Below are positions 1 through 11,300 of a DNA stretch of 25,334 nt, one piece after another; positions within the stretch are counted from its first letter, which is position 1; each line of letters starts with the position of its first letter. Below the pieces are notes generated by a model, which worked only from the letters and a program-made list of their open reading frames with translations, made no database searches and was not told the origin of the DNA. The position numbers were made by a program, and so were the translations under genes. This DNA comes from Didymodactylos carnosus (Eukaryota > Rotifera > Eurotatoria > Philodinida > Philodinidae). Location of the stretch: positions 1 through 25,334 of the forward strand of contig CAJNOQ010002258.1 in NCBI GenBank assembly GCA_905250885.1, written 5' to 3'.

Positions 1-1393
1 TATATATAGAATATATTGCTGATCAAGCCGAAAAGTGGTCCGGAAGAACAATGAGGCTTTGAGGTTTTTCAGCAGGTTTCTGGAAAACCTTAAACCAATG
101 TCCAGCTGGAATTCACCTTTTTCGTCTTCGACTATAATTTATGAGCTGTTCTAAGCGTTTCCTGAAATTTTCTTGGGTCAGCATGAGGTTTGAGTGAGAT
201 ATAAGGATGATAACAGGTGATAAACTAGTTGTTTACAAAGATGCCCCTGACGAAGTTATTTTCATTTCTACATAAAAACAAATATTGCCATTATGCTCAG
301 CATAGTCGATTACCTATATTTTATGGCCCTTCGAGATTCCCAGAGATGTTTACTCGGAGATAGACGCGTGCTCGGGGAAAGCGAGTCCTGTCCGAACGAC
401 GATAGCTAGAGAGGTGGGACTTGTATAATCTTTTAGAGTAACGGCCGGACCACCTACGCAAGCAAAAAAAATTACTAACATTATATGTTAGTTTTCTGAG
501 AACGGGACTGGTTTTCCAAAGATCCGTTGGAAAATCGGAGTTCCAGAAAATTTGGGAACACGTTTCTGCTTACAAAAGCATGTCTTAAGACCTTGGCTAT
601 TTAATAGTGGAAATCGCAGATCACTATCTCATCTTTGTAAACAGTTATTAGCAAAACTCTCACAATCATCGTGTTTTGCAACGGATGGTAGATACATGGC
701 TTAGTCAGACTGAAGATTGGACGGGACGGGACTGTAACTGAAGATGTAGAAGATTCTGACTAATTTTTTCACAGTTGTGACTGGTTTTTTAAGTTAAAAT
801 TTGAAAAAACGCGAAAAGAGAAAAGAAATTGAAGTCAGTCTTCTATCTGTCTCATATTTGACTCCAAACTGGAAAAGCTCTTAGCTATTAAGATGTAAAG
901 AAACACTCATTCGGCAAAAATACCAAAAAGAGGCATGTAATTACGTAAACGAATCGAAAAAAGGAAGACACAGACTGATTCTGGACACAGACCAGTTTTC
1001 GAACTGGGACTGGACTTGGACTGAAAACTTTTAACTGCTGGGCAGACTGAGGCTGGTTTGAACGTAGCCTCCAGCGGACTGAGACTGGAGTAGAGCATTA
1101 TTACACACAAAAACATTGAAAGTTTGGACTTCAAACCGCAGTTTTACTTTTTATTGGTTATTGTTTTATGAAACCCTCTGAGATAGCGGAAAAACACTTT
1201 TTTCGAGAAGCTACATAGATCTGCAGAGCGAAAAATTCTCTATCGAATGAAACAGGAACAAAATTTTTACACTATAATCAAACGTCTCAAAAAACGAAGC
1301 AAAAATGCCCCGATTATTCTCGCCCACCAGTTCCAGTTGTTATGTTGCATCTTTGAACAAAACTGTGATATGTGACTTTCAATATTATTACAG
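1..1393. other. Non-coding flank upstream of the helicase-PARP gene
   Basis: No reading frame here looks like a real protein. The minus-strand frames around 907-1134 and 1267-1620 lie in low-complexity sequence or opposite the downstream exon. The stretch before 1394 ends in TATTATTACAG, a usable splice acceptor, so part of this region is probably an intron belonging to an exon that I cannot identify or that lies to the left. A GACTG-rich degenerate repeat occupies 706-1095. Confidence 0.6.
706..1095. repeat. Degenerate GACTG/ACTGG-rich repeat
   Basis: Words such as GGACGGGACGGGACTG, GGGACTGGACTTGGACTG and GCGGACTGAGACTGGAG recur through this stretch. The density is highest at 961-1095. The units are uneven and diverged, so this is an eroded simple repeat rather than a clean tandem array. 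No function is evident. Confidence 0.4.
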
Positions 1394-4166
1394 GTATCGA
1401 CACTATCATCATCCAATGAAACATGGAATATTTTCGATAATCCCACAACAACAACTGATAGTATTCCAATAACGGCGGCAGATAATGATGAAAATGCTCT
1501 TATCGATGATGCAAATATGGATGATTTTTTCAATGAACAAATTGCAAAATTACATATCCCATTTTCATTAACTGAAACAAGCAATATGCAACCTACCACA
1601 TCTATCAATTCAACAGTCACAGCTCTTTTTTCTAGTGGAGTACAGTCAACAAGGGATCAATTACCATTGGAGCAAGTTCGAGAAATACAACATCGACAAA
1701 AACCACAACCATGGAAGAAAACCGATAGGGAACAAAAACTGGAACAACAACTCATAGAACTTCAGAATCGAGAAGCAAGAGTTGAAGAAAAACAAAAACA
1801 ATTAACACAACAACAAGCCGAAAATCAACAACAACTAATGAATGCCCAAATTACTCAAGCAAAAGTTCAGGAACAAATTCAGGCAAGTGTAGTAGAAAAC
1901 AATAATCGACAATTACAGGAACAATTTAAAGAACTGAAGCATCAACAAGCAACAGCAGTTCAAAAACGACAACAGCTTTTCCAGCAAGAAGCAGAACTGC
2001 AACAGCAGCGAACCCAAGACAAAATAGAACAACTAAAGCTTCAACAACAATTACAAGATTCAACAGAACAGACAAAAGAAAAAGAACGACACTTAGAAGA
2101 ATTACATGAAAAATTTGAACAATTACAAGCTATAGCTGACCAAAAAGAGCAACTGCTAGTACAACTGCAAGCGGAAAAAAATGAATTAAACAAAAAACAA
2201 GTCGGTGAAGCGAACCAAGCTGAACTAATAGATTCAAATGGAAAAGATAGTAAATTACGTGAAGTTTTGGAAAAATTGAAACAAGAAAAAGAACAACTAG
2301 CACGATTAGAAGTTGAAAAAAACGCTCTCAAAAAGCAAGTTGATATGGAACAAGTTCAACTTCAAGAGCAAATTCAAGAATCAGCAGAAAAAACAAAAGA
2401 AAATAATCAGCAATTGAATGAATTACTGGGACAGTTGAACCAAGAACAAGTCAAAGTGCAACAAAAAGAAAAACAAATTGCACAATTACAAGGTAATGCT
2501 AAAAAAGATATAGATCAAATAGAATTACAACAAAAACAAGCACAAGAACAAATTCAACAACAATTGAATGATTCTGAAGAGAAAATGAATGAAAAAGATC
2601 GACAACTAAAAGAATTACTAGAACAATTTAAACAACAAAAAGCAAAAGCTGATGAAAAAGAAGAACAACTTTTACAACTACAAGAAAAAAACAAGAAGCA
2701 AAAAACTGAAATGGAATCTGAACGAGATAAAACTCAAAAAAATATTCAGGATGAAATAGAAAATACTAAAGATCCAAATCAGTTAGAAGAATTATTTAGA
2801 AAATTAGAACATTTAGAACAGCAATTGAAACAAGCTGAAAAAGCAGAAAAAGAACTAAGAAAACAATTAGCTGAAAATGAAGCACAAAAAGAGAGAATGG
2901 AAATGGAACAGCGTAAAGTACAAGAAGAATTAAAAAATCAGCTACAATCTGCAAATGAAAAAACAAAAGATAAGGAACAACAGTTACAAAAATTATTTGA
3001 GAACATTGAACAATTGAAACAGCAACAAAGAGAAGCTGAACAAAGGGAACAGTATTTGACTCAATTACGAGCACAAAATAAAAAATTAACAGATCAAATG
3101 GAACACCAACAACAAGAAATCAAAGAACAATTAGAAAAATTAAAACAACAAACCACTGACAAACAAAAACAAATGGAACTATTGCAAGAAAAACTTGAAC
3201 ATTTGCAAGACGAACAACGAAAAGCAGAAGAAAAAGCAGGAGATTTAGCCCAATTATTACAAACAATCAAAACCACTAATTATCACAATTTACCATTCGA
3301 GTTAGTTAACGAATATTTAGTAAATCGAATTCACTCCATAGAAAAACGTTTGGAAAATGTTAAACAACTACCAATCCTCGATGAAGATGAAAAGGATTAT
3401 TTGGAACATAAAATACCACACTTAATTATTGAAACAAATGAAACTAATTATAAAATGATTCTAGCTGGGTTTCAAGTTCATCATGACGAATTTAACTTAT
3501 TTCTTGAACAAATTGTTACCCTTTACAATGTAGTCCAAAAAGCCATCAGTTATTATGATCAACATTTAAAACAAATTTTAAAAAGAATAACATTACTGGT
3601 AAAAAAAGTTAAATCTAATCCACCACAATACTGGAAACAATACTCAGAAACATTTCTTGATTTATTACAAAATAAAGCAAAAGAATATTCAAAATTATTT
3701 GATGAATTTATAACAAAAAAGTCAAAAACGATCTATGCTGATAAATGTGTTGAAGATTCAAAGCAGCAGTTCAAACCATGGCTTGACTTGAGACGAGAAA
3801 CAGAAGACTATATGAAGAAAAATCCGTTTGATGATGAAATTGAGAAAATAAAACAGCAAGCTTTAGATGAATTTATTAAACAAACTATTTATCAACAACA
3901 GCTTAAAACAGAAAAAAAACCAACCGACAAGTCAAAAGCCGTATTACGTCAATTTATTGATGGTGTTAAAACAACATTAAAAAACGATAAACAATATGTT
4001 GGTCAAGAATTAAAACATTTTCAAATGTTACCTGAACTGTTAAGACGAATTATTATTTATTATAAATGTTTTCTCGTTCAATTACCATTGTATGAATCAG
4101 CTGAAGAGTTATTAAAAAAAATTGAACATAACACTGTTATTACCATTTCAACATCAACCGGATCAG
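1394..4166 (+). CDS. Exon 1 (visible): Q/E/K-rich coiled coil and helical linker, ending inside Walker A
   Basis: The frame is open from 1376, but the first ATG is at 1517. A splice acceptor (ATTACAG) at 1391-1393 would give 41 further in-frame codons, so an upstream exon is plausible. Residues about 50-590 consist almost wholly of Q, E, K and L in heptad-like runs (for example QLKELLEQFKQQKAKADEKE), typical of a long parallel coiled coil used for oligomerisation or scaffolding. Many glutamines are CAA. Residues about 590-870 are mixed helical sequence (LPFELVNEYLVNRIHSIEKR) without heptads, family not recognised. The exon ends STGSG at donor CAG|GTTAGT, so the first half of the ATP-binding P-loop lies here and its lysine lies in the next exon. 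Confidence 0.85.
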
Positions 4167-7100
4167 GTTAGTAAAATTTTATTCGCTTTTACAAACTGAA
4201 ACGCTGTTCACTACTGCACCATCGGCTGAGATTCTGTTCATTTTCGAAGGCATAACTCTAGTTTCATATAAATCTCAGTAAATCAAAAGCAAAAGTTCTT
4301 TTCTTTCTGCGCTAGTTTTACAAACGAGCAAACAATAGCGTCAGTTCTATAGAATCATAAATTGTTAAAGAAACGTCTGAAATCTATTACCGCCTTTCAA
4401 AACAATATGGAGTCGCGTTGGAAGCTCTTATAATCTCTGAAATCCGTAAAAGTCATTAGAATCTTTACAATGCCACACAATTATGTAGGAGTTCCGAGAC
4501 GGCTATAAATTCCGATTCGATGTCATAAAATCTTTCAGAACCCCATAGGGTCAAAAATGACCGGAACGAATTTTCTGAAAAAACTGTCCTGAATAACTCT
4601 TGTTCCCGTAGAATTTTAGTTTTTAAATCGATTATTTTCAGTGAAAATCTACAGAAATTTCAAGGATGGCAAAGTACATTTGATTTTTCAAGCATTCTAC
4701 AGGATTTTCAGGAGTTTGAGGGATTTTCTAAAGATTTCAAAGTGATCTGTAACGTGTGTTACAGAAAGAATGGTATAGTATTTATTTTCAGTTTTTCTCC
4801 TCTCCCTTTGAACTCACAGAGCTCATCTTAGCACTAAAAGGTTCTCCATTTATTTCTGTACAAACTAGTGTATAGAAGATGATCATAAAGTTTGAGACGC
4901 TCTCTTAATTGGATAAACATCGAAATGTCCGAAAAGCTTAAAAAGTTTAACACAAAAAAGTGTATTTCGTCAGTATGACGTTGAACGTATGCGTTGTGCC
5001 TAGAGCAAGTAGGCTAAAATGTAGCCCTTAAAATTCTCTACCAACTAGCTATAATGTGGATTTTATATTGTTGTTTCTGTGTTTTCAATAATGATTTCTG
5101 CAAAAGCTCTATGATCGGCTTTCTAGCTTTTTGAACCTGCATTTTGGGATTATTTATAACAAGAATATTGCTCAGACAATACTGAACCGATCAGGCTCAT
5201 TCTTTCATCATTTTGAAGACAAATGTTTGGTCTACACGACTCACGTGCGAAACGTTTGATGTAACTTTTCTGAATAATGGAGATATTGAAAATAGCGCTA
5301 CAGCCTCGCAGAATGCGTGTGAATCTAGCGACTATTCGTGTGTCCACTACAGACACTGCACACCGCAAAATGCCCGAGACCAGCAGAATCCATTCAACAG
5401 AGATCCCTAATACCTGTGTATTCAAAAATCTCTGATTGAGAAAATGATTTCGTTTGTTTCAGGTAAATCAACCTTATTACCTCCTCTGTTAATTGCTGAA
5501 GCTTATGATAAAGTAATGGTTACTCAACCCCGACGTTTACCATGTAATATGATTTCCGAACGTGTTAATTCAACAATTTATTCTGATTTAAGTGGTTGGG
5601 CAATAAGTGGTGCTGAATCAAATGTTAAAGCTAAAATTGTTTTTCTGACCGATGGTTTACTTAGAGAACGTTTACTTAACAACACAAATTTTATAACAGA
5701 AGAAACAAAATTAAATAAATCTGTTGTGTTTTTTATTGATGAAGTACATGAACGTTCAGTCAATATTGATTTATGTTTGGGTTTATTAGCACGTCTGCTT
5801 ACTGAAAAACCCCAATTAAAATCAAAAATGAAAGTCATTATATCATCAGCCACCTTAGATAATTCTGTTCCCACTCTTTATCGTCATATACCACAATTAA
5901 ATTTTGATGAATTTAAATTACCTTCATTGGGTACACTCTATAATGTTACGAAACATCAACGACAAGATGCTAATATTCTTGACTTGGTTCAAGAACTCTA
6001 TCGCAAACGTCAACGTGACGATCAAATTTTATGTTTTGTTAATTCAACATCAGACGTACATCAAAGTTGTGAACTCTTAGCTTATGTCAGTCATGGTGCT
6101 ATTGTTGCTTATCCTCTTGTACAATCACAATCATCAAAAGATCAACAAGATATGTTAAAAAATGGTAGTGTTTTCTTTTCAACAACGGTTGCTGAAACAT
6201 CTTTGACATTTCCATCATTAAGATATGTTGTGGATACAGGAATGATAAATATACCTGTGTATGATTTGGAAACAAAAACAACTGTTTTGAAAGAAGTACG
6301 AGCAGCTGAATCGACAATTAAACAACGGCTAGGACGATTAGGTAGAACCAAACCTGGTGATTACTATGCATTGTATGATTACAAGGTTGAAGATAAAAGA
6401 TATCCAACTCCACAAATATGTCAATCTGAACTAACAAATATTGATTTTTCTCTACGAAAATCAGCATTGAAAATGGGTTTAAATGGAATGAAACAATTTC
6501 TACCTGATGAACCATCACAACCAGCTATTGACTTAGCCCTGAATCAACAAAGAAAACTACGTAAGTTTTAACATATGAGCGCTTTTTTTGTGTGTCTTGC
6601 AATGAAAGGGTATCAGAAATAAAGTCAAAATAGATAGCTAAGCAATTGATACAACAAAAACAGTTCTTTCTGCCGCTTGACTTTGAAATGGTCTTGACTA
6701 CAGAAGAATATGCTTCAACATCTAAAAGGTTTTCTAAGGATTTGATTTTCTAGAGGGTATCAAGGTATTCAGAATGAGTTTGAAAGTGTTCTGAAACTAA
6801 GCATTTACACTAATATCAAACATCATAAAAATTCATTGTTCTTCTCATTTCTGAAAAAATCAGAAGAACTCTTTTAAAAGCTCGTCATTTCCTTGAATCT
6901 AATGCTGGTATGTACGAAACGAATCCACTCATATCCGTTGTTTTCTTGTTTTCTGTTTAAATAGAAATTTTAACAGCAGCTCCAAATGAACAATTCACTA
7001 CTCAAGGCGTTGCGTTAGCCAAATTACCTGACTTTGGTTCATTACCCATGTCCATATCAGTTTTATCGGGTCTAACAAGTTATCAATGTGGCCGAGATTT

Positions 7101-10100
7101 AATTTGTTTGTCATCCATGTTAAGTGTCTTAAATACATCGGCTATTATTAAAGCTATACCCAATCAATATAAACGACCAGAAGGTGATTTTATGACTCTG
7201 TTACAAGTTATGGATGAAATTTTATTAGTTAAACAGTCTGTACCAGCACAACAATTTGATTTAAATCAAGTATGTCAAGCTAAGGGTTTAACAGCCATCC
7301 AACATGTTTTAAATCAAGCTTTACGTCGCTATACAAATTTAGAAAAATCATTTAATTTATCTAATGAATATTGTGAAGCATCACAAAAAAAATCTGGTAA
7401 TTGGAAATTAATAGCAAAATCATTAATAAGTGGATACAGTGATCATATATTTGTATCTTTAAAAGAAATTCAAGGTCGTATACATCGTTTTGAACGTTGG
7501 AATTATAAACAAAAACCACGTATCGATATTGCGGTACTCGATTTACAGTCATCATTAATACGTTCGTTCACAACAGCACCTGTTGTTATTGTATTAGCAC
7601 GTGATGTACGATATGCAACGTCTATACGTGCCAAGGCTGTTCTATCATTTTTAGGTGAAATTAAATCAGAATGGATTGAATATCAATTAGAACGTCAAGT
7701 ACCTTTAACAAACAATGAAGTCGAAAAATTAAATAAAGAAAATATGCTTTTAAATGTCATGTCAACATTTGATAATATACAAATACATATTGGACAAGAT
7801 GAACAACAACAACAACAGTTGATATTGCAAGGTTCATCGGGTTCTGTGTTGGATGTTGAATTAGATATACGACAACAATTAGTTACAGAAACAAAATTTA
7901 AATTAGAAAGTGATGATAATAATATAAATTTAAAACGTAATTTAGAAAGTTTAACAAAAATGACAAGAATATTTAATCCAATGAGATGGCGTTGGGAAGC
8001 AGAACAACAAGTTCAAATTACCATTAATAATGCAAATCATCAATTAGAAGTATGGTCTCGAGGTAGAGAAGCACAAAATAATGCAGTTTATAATGAATTT
8101 CAATCATTTTTAAGATGGTTAAAATATTGTACTGTTATTCGAAGTCCAAATTCAGGTGAGTATTTTCTTTTTTGACACGTCAAATGAACTAGTTGTACTT
8201 TTCTCATATACCGAAAGGATTCGATCTATAGAGAAGAATTGAAATTGGATGAATTTTCTCAACTTCCCACACGTGAATTGCGGCAAAATTACCTTTTTTT
8301 CTTTTCTTAAACCAATAGGTGTTTTACCACGTCTACTGAAACCAGCAATGCGTAAAAAATGTCCAGAAATGGAGGAAAAAATTTCGCATATCACTGATAG
8401 TAAACGTACAAAAATTGATTTATGGAATGGTTTGCAAGGTTCAAAGTGCTCGCGCGAAACACGGATGGAATGTGTTGCATGGATAGCCGTGTGTAAATTT
8501 GATTGTCGATTAGAAGGTGGTTTTATTCGAGATTGGGTTGTTGGTAATTATGTTGGTCGTCCATCCGACTCTTCATTACCACCATCAAAATGGATTGATT
8601 ATCAAAAAGGTTTACCATTTATTAATAAAGAAGTGATACCGTCGGACTTAGATTTTCATCTACCAATTCATGTTTACTTTGATATTGAAAAATTTTTAGA
8701 TGAATTACACCGATATCAAATTGATTTTAAAGTATTCCGAGAAGATTGGCGTTACGTTTTCCTGTTCGATGAAAATGCCAAAACGGGGCCATTTACCATG
8801 GATTTAATTGAGCCACATATAGCATTAACACATGATCTCATTGATTTTGATGTTAGTAATTTATCTTTAGAAAAAGATTATACAAAAGAATTAGGTATGA
8901 GAGTTGATATCACATTACCACCATATTCATTTGATTTGGAATCAACAGTTGATAATATCAAAAATAAACGTTTTCAAGTATTACGTCCAATTGATGAAGA
9001 AAATATGAAAGAACGTATAGCCAAAATGGAAACACGTGGATGGAAACAAACAGGTGAACCTGTTTTTGTTATACCAAATCCATCATCGAAATATAATTTT
9101 CTTATTGTTGCTCTACCAAAATCGATTCCATTATACAAAGCATTATCCCAAGATATGCAAAAAATTGGTTCTACAATAAAAATAATATCAATCGAACAAA
9201 TTAAAAATCCACATTTAGAAGAAACATATGAATCAATGAAACAACTAATGGCAAAACAATGTGAAAATGAAAACCCAAATGAACGTGAATTATATCATGG
9301 TACAAGAGATGATGGAATTAATGGCATATTAGAATACGGCTATGATGATCGGTTTTATAATAGAGACGGAGCATGGGGTATGTTGTATAATTGATTCTTA
9401 ATCTACTAAAAGACAGGACCCGTAACTAATTTTTAAATGTTTCAAAACCAAAAACTGATAGCATGCTGCTTCATCTTCCAACATTTTTTGTTATCAACCT
9501 TGGTCTATCATTCTGGTGAGGGATATGCGAAATCTTTTCCTCGATTTCTGAACAACTTTTACGTACTTCTGGTTCCAGTAGATGTGGTAAAACATCTATT
9601 TATTTTCTTTATCCCCAGAAAGTATTTTTTTGAAGATCCATGAAAGACGACTACTGAAGTGGAGCTCTTGAGTGCTCACTATGTCCATTCGATACTTAAA
9701 ATAAAATGATTTTTGAAAAATTCCATTTCAAAATCCCATTGGTGAGATTGAACAGGAAACTTTTTCTCAAAAGTCAGTTTTGAGCGTTTTTGAGAAGTTC
9801 GCAGTATTTTGCGTTTTTCTCCGCGAAAACTCGCTTAAATCGAAAACATAAGGTCAGATTCGTAATCACCAGATAAAGCTGCATCTAATGATGTGTCTTT
9901 GAGCGAAAAATAAAAGAGCTAAAACTTTGAATTACTGACAGCTTACAAAACTATGAATCGAAAAAATCAGTACTTTTCATGTCACTCCCCCCTGATGTCC
10001 GCCCCCGTGGACATTTCATTACCACCAAGGCAACTTGAAAGAAAATTTATTTTCTTGTGTAATTATAGAATAGATCCTTATGATATATCCTTAAGATACA

Positions 10101-10920
10101 TGCAGCTGTTGCTCAGTTTGACTTATCGTAGTCCTGTTGAGTGTAGTTACCGCGAAGGACTTCGGGCATAGGCTATCAACAATTGTGAGTCGCGGCATCA
10201 AATTGAGATCGTGCGTAACACATTTTTTTAATAAAATATGATTTTTGCTTTTCGTCTGAGTATTACTTTCGCTGAAAGCATGGATGTGGCGAAATTTTGC
10301 AGTTGATTTGGAAGATTTTTGTTCCTGTATTATAATGAAATGTCGACCGTGATAGATCAGTGTGTGCAAAAGCTGCATACTTAGAGAGTCATTCCTGAGC
10401 AAACACAGAGCGATAGGAGATACGTTAGATTAAGTTTTCTAAATGTGGTTCCAAGGTTTGTCTCATTAAGTCAATCTGCAAACATCGATATTTCCAAACA
10501 CATTTACCTGCTTGGAAATATCAGATCTACCCATACGTGAAAATCCATCTGTTACGGAAAAGCTGACTACAAATGTTAAAAACTCACCATTCTGTTACTC
10601 ACAATAACTTTTCTCAACCAATTATCCATCATTTTCTCCGTTATATTGACGTTGTAGGACATGGAAGTTATTTTGCTGATACTCCAATAAAATCTCATGA
10701 ATATACAGCTAAATCATCTAAGGATCATACACGTACAATTTATTATAATAAAGTCTTACTTGGTAAACAATTTAAGATGGATGAAATTGATCAGCATCTA
10801 GCAGCAGCACCAAAAGATTATCATTCTATACATGGTACAGTATTTAAATTTGATGAATATGTTGTTTATAGATACGGACAAGCATTACCATACATAAAAA
10901 TAACATATACATCAGATTAG
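1517..10920 (+). CDS. Coiled-coil / DEAH RNA helicase / nucleotidyltransferase-like / PARP fusion protein (five visible exons)
   Basis: Exons are 1517(or 1394)-4166, 5463-6560, 6965-8155, 8319-9377 and 10658-10920. Every junction is GT...AG and all phases match, giving 6,261 nt and 2,086 residues from the ATG at 1517. Module order: coiled coil (about 50-590), helical linker (about 590-870), helicase (about 875-1290), OB-like extension (to about 1646), nucleotidyltransferase-like module (about 1690-1900), PARP catalytic domain (about 1960-2086). DEAH helicases remodel RNA or RNP using ATP, PARPs transfer ADP-ribose from NAD+ to protein or nucleic acid, and GG-RD/DxD folds transfer nucleotides. 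That combination suggests, by inference, an RNA-sensing or RNA-modifying effector. No signal peptide or membrane segment is apparent, so it is likely nuclear or cytosolic. No damage is visible in the conserved motifs. The true N-terminus is uncertain because the frame stays open upstream to 1376. Confidence 0.85.
4167..5462 (+). other. Intron 1 (1,296 bp)
   Basis: Donor is GTTAGT at 4167 and acceptor is TTTCAG at 5457-5462. It interrupts a codon of the Walker A glycine in phase 1. The contents are AT-rich with no credible gene; the short frames at 5150-5425 and 5213-5410 overlap each other on opposite strands and resemble nothing known. Confidence 0.85.
5463..6560 (+). CDS. Exon 2: DEAH-type helicase core (RecA1 and RecA2)
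   Basis: The exon completes Walker A (GKST, residues 884-887) and carries the superfamily 2 DEAH motif series in the right order: Ia TQPRR (904-908), Ib TDGLLRE, II DEVHERS (976-982; the usual DEAH has Val in place of Ala), III SAT (1012-1014), IV-like LCFVNSTSDV, V TTVAETSLTFPSLRYVVDTG, and VI QRLGRLGR (1171-1178). This matches the eukaryotic DHX and bacterial HrpA class of NTP-dependent RNA helicases. All residues needed for ATP hydrolysis appear to be present. The upstream in-frame ATG at 5444 lies within intron 1 and is not a start. The exon ends at donor GTAAGT (6561) in phase 1, entering the winged-helix/ratchet region. Confidence 0.9.
6561..6964 (+). other. Intron 2 (404 bp)
   Basis: Donor is GTAAGT at 6561 and acceptor is TTAAATAG at 6957-6964. 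AT-rich with no gene seen inside. Confidence 0.85.
6965..8155 (+). CDS. Exon 3: helicase C-terminal region (winged-helix/ratchet and OB-like extension)
   Basis: The join is in frame, and coding begins upstream of the ATG at 7048. The start (TTQGVALAKLPDFGSLPMSI) fits the segment after motif VI in DEAH helicases, where 'T..G..la.lP' precedes the ratchet helices. GRDLICLSSMLSV and GDFMTLLQVMDEIL follow, the latter in the place where family members have 'gDh.tLL'. Residues about 1400-1646 are less conserved, with alternating beta and helix, one QQQQQ run, and an Arg/Trp-rich stretch (NPMRWRWEAEQQ). They probably include the OB-like fold, but I cannot name a family for the last 150 residues. The donor is CAG|GTGAGT-like at 8156. 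Confidence 0.8.
8319..9377 (+). CDS. Exon 4: nucleotidyltransferase-like module and start of the PARP domain
   Basis: The 163 bp intron 8156-8318 ends in ACCAATAG; coding begins at 8319, so the ATG at 8249 is intronic. Residues 1712-1718 read EGGFIRD and 1756-1761 read DLDFHL. This GG-x-x-RD ... DxD pattern is the Pol beta-type nucleotidyltransferase signature of CCA-adding enzymes and poly(A) polymerases. A third acidic residue is available at Asp1808 (FTMDLIEPH), and a later VDNIKNKRF block resembles the 'D.knk.ir' strand of CCA-type heads. The exon ends with LYHGTRDDGINGILEYGYDD, the NAD+-binding His (1973) segment of PARP domains. I am sure of the PARP start and moderately sure of the nucleotidyltransferase fold. 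Confidence 0.75.
9378..10657 (+). other. Intron 4 (1,280 bp) inside the PARP domain
   Basis: Donor is GTATGT at 9378 and acceptor is TTGTAG at 10652-10657. It separates the His motif from the Tyr motif of the ADP-ribosyltransferase fold. It contains short frames (9437-9643, 9953-10171) without recognisable content and no gene. Confidence 0.8.
10658..10920 (+). CDS. Exon 5: C-terminal half of the PARP catalytic domain
   Basis: The exon continues the previous one in phase as G|HGSYFADTP, the conserved G-x-G-x-Y-F-A block that supplies the NAD+-stacking Tyr (2004). The terminal segment FDEYVVYRYGQALPYIKITY matches the last two strands of PARPs and carries the likely catalytic Glu (2066). His1973, Tyr2004 and Glu2066 together give the H-Y-E triad associated with active enzymes; in family members, loss of the Glu usually limits or abolishes polymer synthesis. 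The protein ends three residues later, as is normal for PARPs. Codons in the 10573 frame before 10658 belong to the intron. Confidence 0.88.
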
Positions 10921-11048
10921 ATTTTATCCTAGAACTTCTACTTTCGTTTCAGTGCCGCTACTGTTGTTTATTGTAATAATGCCATTTTTTTTCTGTTTCT
11001 GCTTTTACCCTTTGGCTACGGGAGTATCATCCTAGTGAATGCATACAA
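10921..11048. other. 3' flank of the helicase-PARP gene
   Basis: This short AT-rich stretch follows the TAG stop. No canonical AATAAA is seen within it, so the polyadenylation site is not identified. Confidence 0.4.
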
Positions 11049-11300
11049 GTACGTGTCCAAGTATCCTCGCAAGTTTTGTCCATTGTACTTGGCTTTTTTT
11101 TGCAAGTAAATCGAGTGCTTGCAAAGAAAATCAAGTACTTGAATCACTTGATCTGCTTGTCAAGCACTTGGATGTGTACTAGTTAAAGTAGCCCGCAAGT
11201 ACCTGTGAGAAGTTTAGCAAGTAAATGACATACTTTGCAAGTGCTGTCGTTGTATAAGTTCTATAAGTATCTCAAGTACTTGGGAAGTATATGAAGTATA
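11049..11300. repeat. CAAGTACTTG-word cluster, left copy
   Basis: The words CAAGTA, CAAGTACTTG, CAAGCACTTG and their complements occur repeatedly here (for example CAAGTACTTGAATCACTTG, CAAGCACTTGG and CTCAAGTACTTGG). Spacing is irregular. Such short palindromic words repeated near an end are typical of subterminal transposase-binding regions of hAT-like DNA transposons. A matching cluster lies at 13456-13655. That the two are ends of one element is an inference. Confidence 0.6.

Noticed and set aside
369-385. CTCGGGGAAAGCGAG hairpin as a structured RNA
   Set aside because: The stem is only four base pairs and has no supporting context.
1267-1620. Minus-strand 117-codon frame
   Set aside because: It overlaps the start of the coiled-coil exon on the opposite strand and has no family features; a shadow frame.
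2041-3276. Minus-strand frames rich in Ser/Cys/Phe
   Set aside because: They are the complement of CAA/GAA-rich coiled-coil codons.
9953-10171. Plus-strand frame in PARP intron
   Set aside because: It lies between matched splice sites and shows no recognisable motif.
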